DNA of 64,000 bases from Hydractinia symbiolongicarpus. Lineage: Eukaryota > Cnidaria > Hydrozoa > Anthoathecata > Hydractiniidae. Positions 62,601 through 64,000 of the stretch are shown piece by piece. Location of the stretch: assembly GCF_029227915.1 (NCBI RefSeq), contig NC_079887.1:4402001-4466000 (forward strand), written 5' to 3'. The notes beneath the pieces are model-generated. The model saw nothing but the letters and a program-made list of their open reading frames with translations, was not told the origin of the DNA and ran no database searches. How positions within the stretch are numbered: position 1 is the stretch's first letter; the number at the start of each line of letters is the position of its first letter. A program made the translations under genes and the position numbers.

Positions 62601-64000
62601 ATAAAGAAAGTACCCATGGAGTAAACTGATTTCCCGAACGATTTTTCAACTTATTTTTGCACCACTAGAACGAATGAGTCTTGTAGTTTTCAAAAATGTT
62701 TTCATTTTTGATGAGACGCTGAATAAAAGAAGTTTAATCGCCGGCAAACGAAAACCTGCGATTTCCCGTAAATCCGGACTCGGCCCGTATAGTCAAAAGT
62801 ATACAAAGAAAGTGCCCAGGGAGTAAACTCATTTCCCACATGATTTTTTAAATTATTTTTTCACCACTAAAACGCATGAGACTTGTATTTTTCAAAAGTG
62901 TTGTCATTTTTCTTGAGACGCTGAATTAAAGAAGTTTAATCGCCGGCAAACAAAAACCCGCGATTTCCCGTAAATCCCGGGCTTGGCCCGTATAGTTGAA
63001 TGTATATAAAGAAAGTACCCATGGAGTAAACTGATTTTCCGAACGATTTTTCAACTTATTTTTGCACCACTAGAACGAATGAGACTTGTAGTTTTCAAAA
63101 ATGTTTTCATTTTTGATGAGACGCTGAATAAAAGAAGTTTAATCGCCGGCAAACGAAAACCCGAGACTTCCCGTAAATCCGGACACGGCCAGTATAGTCA
63201 AAAGTATACAAAGAAAGTACCCAGGGAGTAAACTCATTTCCCGAACGATTTTTTAAATTATTTTTTCACCACTAAAACGCATGAGACTTGTAGTTTTCAG
63301 AAATGTTTTCATTTTTGATGAGACGCTTAATGAAAGTGGTTTAATCGCCGGCAAACGAAACCCCGTGATTTCCCGTAAATCCCGGGCTTGGCCCGTATAG
63401 TCGAATGTATACAAAGAAAGTACCCTGTGAGTAAACTCATTTCCAAAACGATTTTTTAAATTATCTTTTCACCACTAAAACGCATGAGACTTGTAATTTT
63501 CAAAAATATTCTTATTTTTGATGAGACGCTGAATAAAAGAAATTTAATCGCCGGCAAACGAAAACCCGCGATTTCCCGTAAATCCTGAGCTTGGCCCGTA
63601 TAGTTGAATGTATATAAAGAAAGTACCCAGGGAGTAAACTGATTTCCCGAACGATTTTTCAAATTATTTTTGCACCACTAGAACGAATGAGACTTGTAGT
63701 TTTCAAAAATGTTTTCATTTTTAATGAGACGCTTAATGAAAGAGGTTTAATCGCCGGCAAACGAAAACCCGCGATTTCTCGTAAATCCCGGGCTTGACCC
63801 GTATAGTCGAATGTATACAAAGAAAGTACCCTGTGAGTAAAATCATTTCCAAAACGATTTTTTAAATTATCTTTTCACCACTAAAACGCATCAGACTTGT
63901 AGTTTTCAAAAATGTTTTCATTTTTGATGAGACGCTGAATAAAAGAGGTTTAATCGCCGGCAAACGAAAACCCGCCATTTCCCGTAAACCCGGACTTGGC
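59600..64000 (+). repeat. 203-bp satellite, right end of window, dimer and 9-mer spacing
   Basis: A marker monomer with cttgtaattttcaaaaatg, ttcttatttttgatg and aagaaatttaatcg lies at about 59604, 61428, 61834 and 63456. The first gap is 1,824 bp and the second 406 bp. About 61268-61673 recurs at 61674-62079, including the rare gaaacaacgtg. Units with ttttgatga changed to tttcatgag or ttcttgag occur near 62480 and 62884. The array runs off the window end, and no gene is seen. Confidence 0.88.
59807..60009 (+). repeat. Example of monomer family C
   Basis: Family C is marked by gatttttcaaattatttttg, caccactagaacgaatgag and atttttaatgagacgcttaatg, and is often preceded by tagttgaatgtatataaag and agtaaactgatttccc. 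It is scattered through the left and right parts of the window (for example 2342-2485 and 57578 onwards), but I saw none of its diagnostic sites in the homogenised middle (about 24.3-50 kb). Confidence 0.7.

Noticed and set aside
1-64000. CRISPR-like regular repeats.
   Set aside because: The 203-bp units are contiguous with no unique spacers, far longer than CRISPR repeats, and in a eukaryotic context with a non-LTR element.
1-64000. The T6 tracts as transcription terminators.
   Set aside because: They are part of the AT-rich satellite half, occur in almost every unit, and follow no gene or hairpin that would make them terminators.
1-64000. rRNA, tRNA, histone or other tandem gene clusters as the source of the repeat.
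   Set aside because: The 203-bp unit shows no conserved RNA gene or protein motifs that I recognise and is too short for such clusters (even 5S units would show the 5S gene).

Overview
This window is almost entirely one tandem satellite DNA with a basic monomer of 203 bp. It looks like a eukaryotic satellite or heterochromatin block, possibly centromeric or pericentromeric, and not a gene-bearing region. About 300 head-to-tail monomers run in one orientation from end to end. I see no rRNA, tRNA, ncRNA, CRISPR array or intact host gene. The only non-satellite DNA is a 778-bp, 5'-truncated non-LTR retrotransposon fragment on the minus strand, present twice (2486-3263 and 9965-10742). Its open frame encodes the C-terminal part of a CR1/L2/Jockey-like reverse transcriptase of a style I associate with cnidarians and other marine invertebrates. 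A cnidarian source (coral, anemone or hydroid) is my best guess, but it rests on recalled family resemblance and is only moderate to weak.

Layout. Positions 1-11946 hold mixed monomers with local trimer (609 bp) and 8-mer (1,624 bp) higher-order repeats, plus a duplicated segment of about 4.5 kb that carries the retrotransposon fragment (1-4467 and 7277-11946). Positions 11947-16588 hold mixed monomers, including one junction where about 90 bp is missing (13168/13169). Positions 16589-19836 are a clean tandem pair of 1,624-bp 8-mers with a readable crossover junction. Positions 19837-24244 are mixed, with a 1,421-bp (7-monomer) marker spacing. Positions 24245-50176 are the most homogenised part: a block of about 10.6 kb repeated at 12.18-12.38 kb spacing, with nested tandem duplications of 1,624, 2,841 and 2,633 bp. 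Positions 51240-56570 carry three copies of a nine-monomer 1,823-bp unit. Positions 56570-64000 carry more diverged monomers with 1.62-kb, 1.82-kb and 406-bp spacings.

There is no set of cooperating genes. The biology visible here is array evolution: insertion of a truncated retroelement, then copying by unequal exchange or a similar process, leaving nested higher-order repeats whose breakpoints can in places be read to within 16-19 bp. All distances and comparisons were made by eye from the sequence; no alignment or database search was run.
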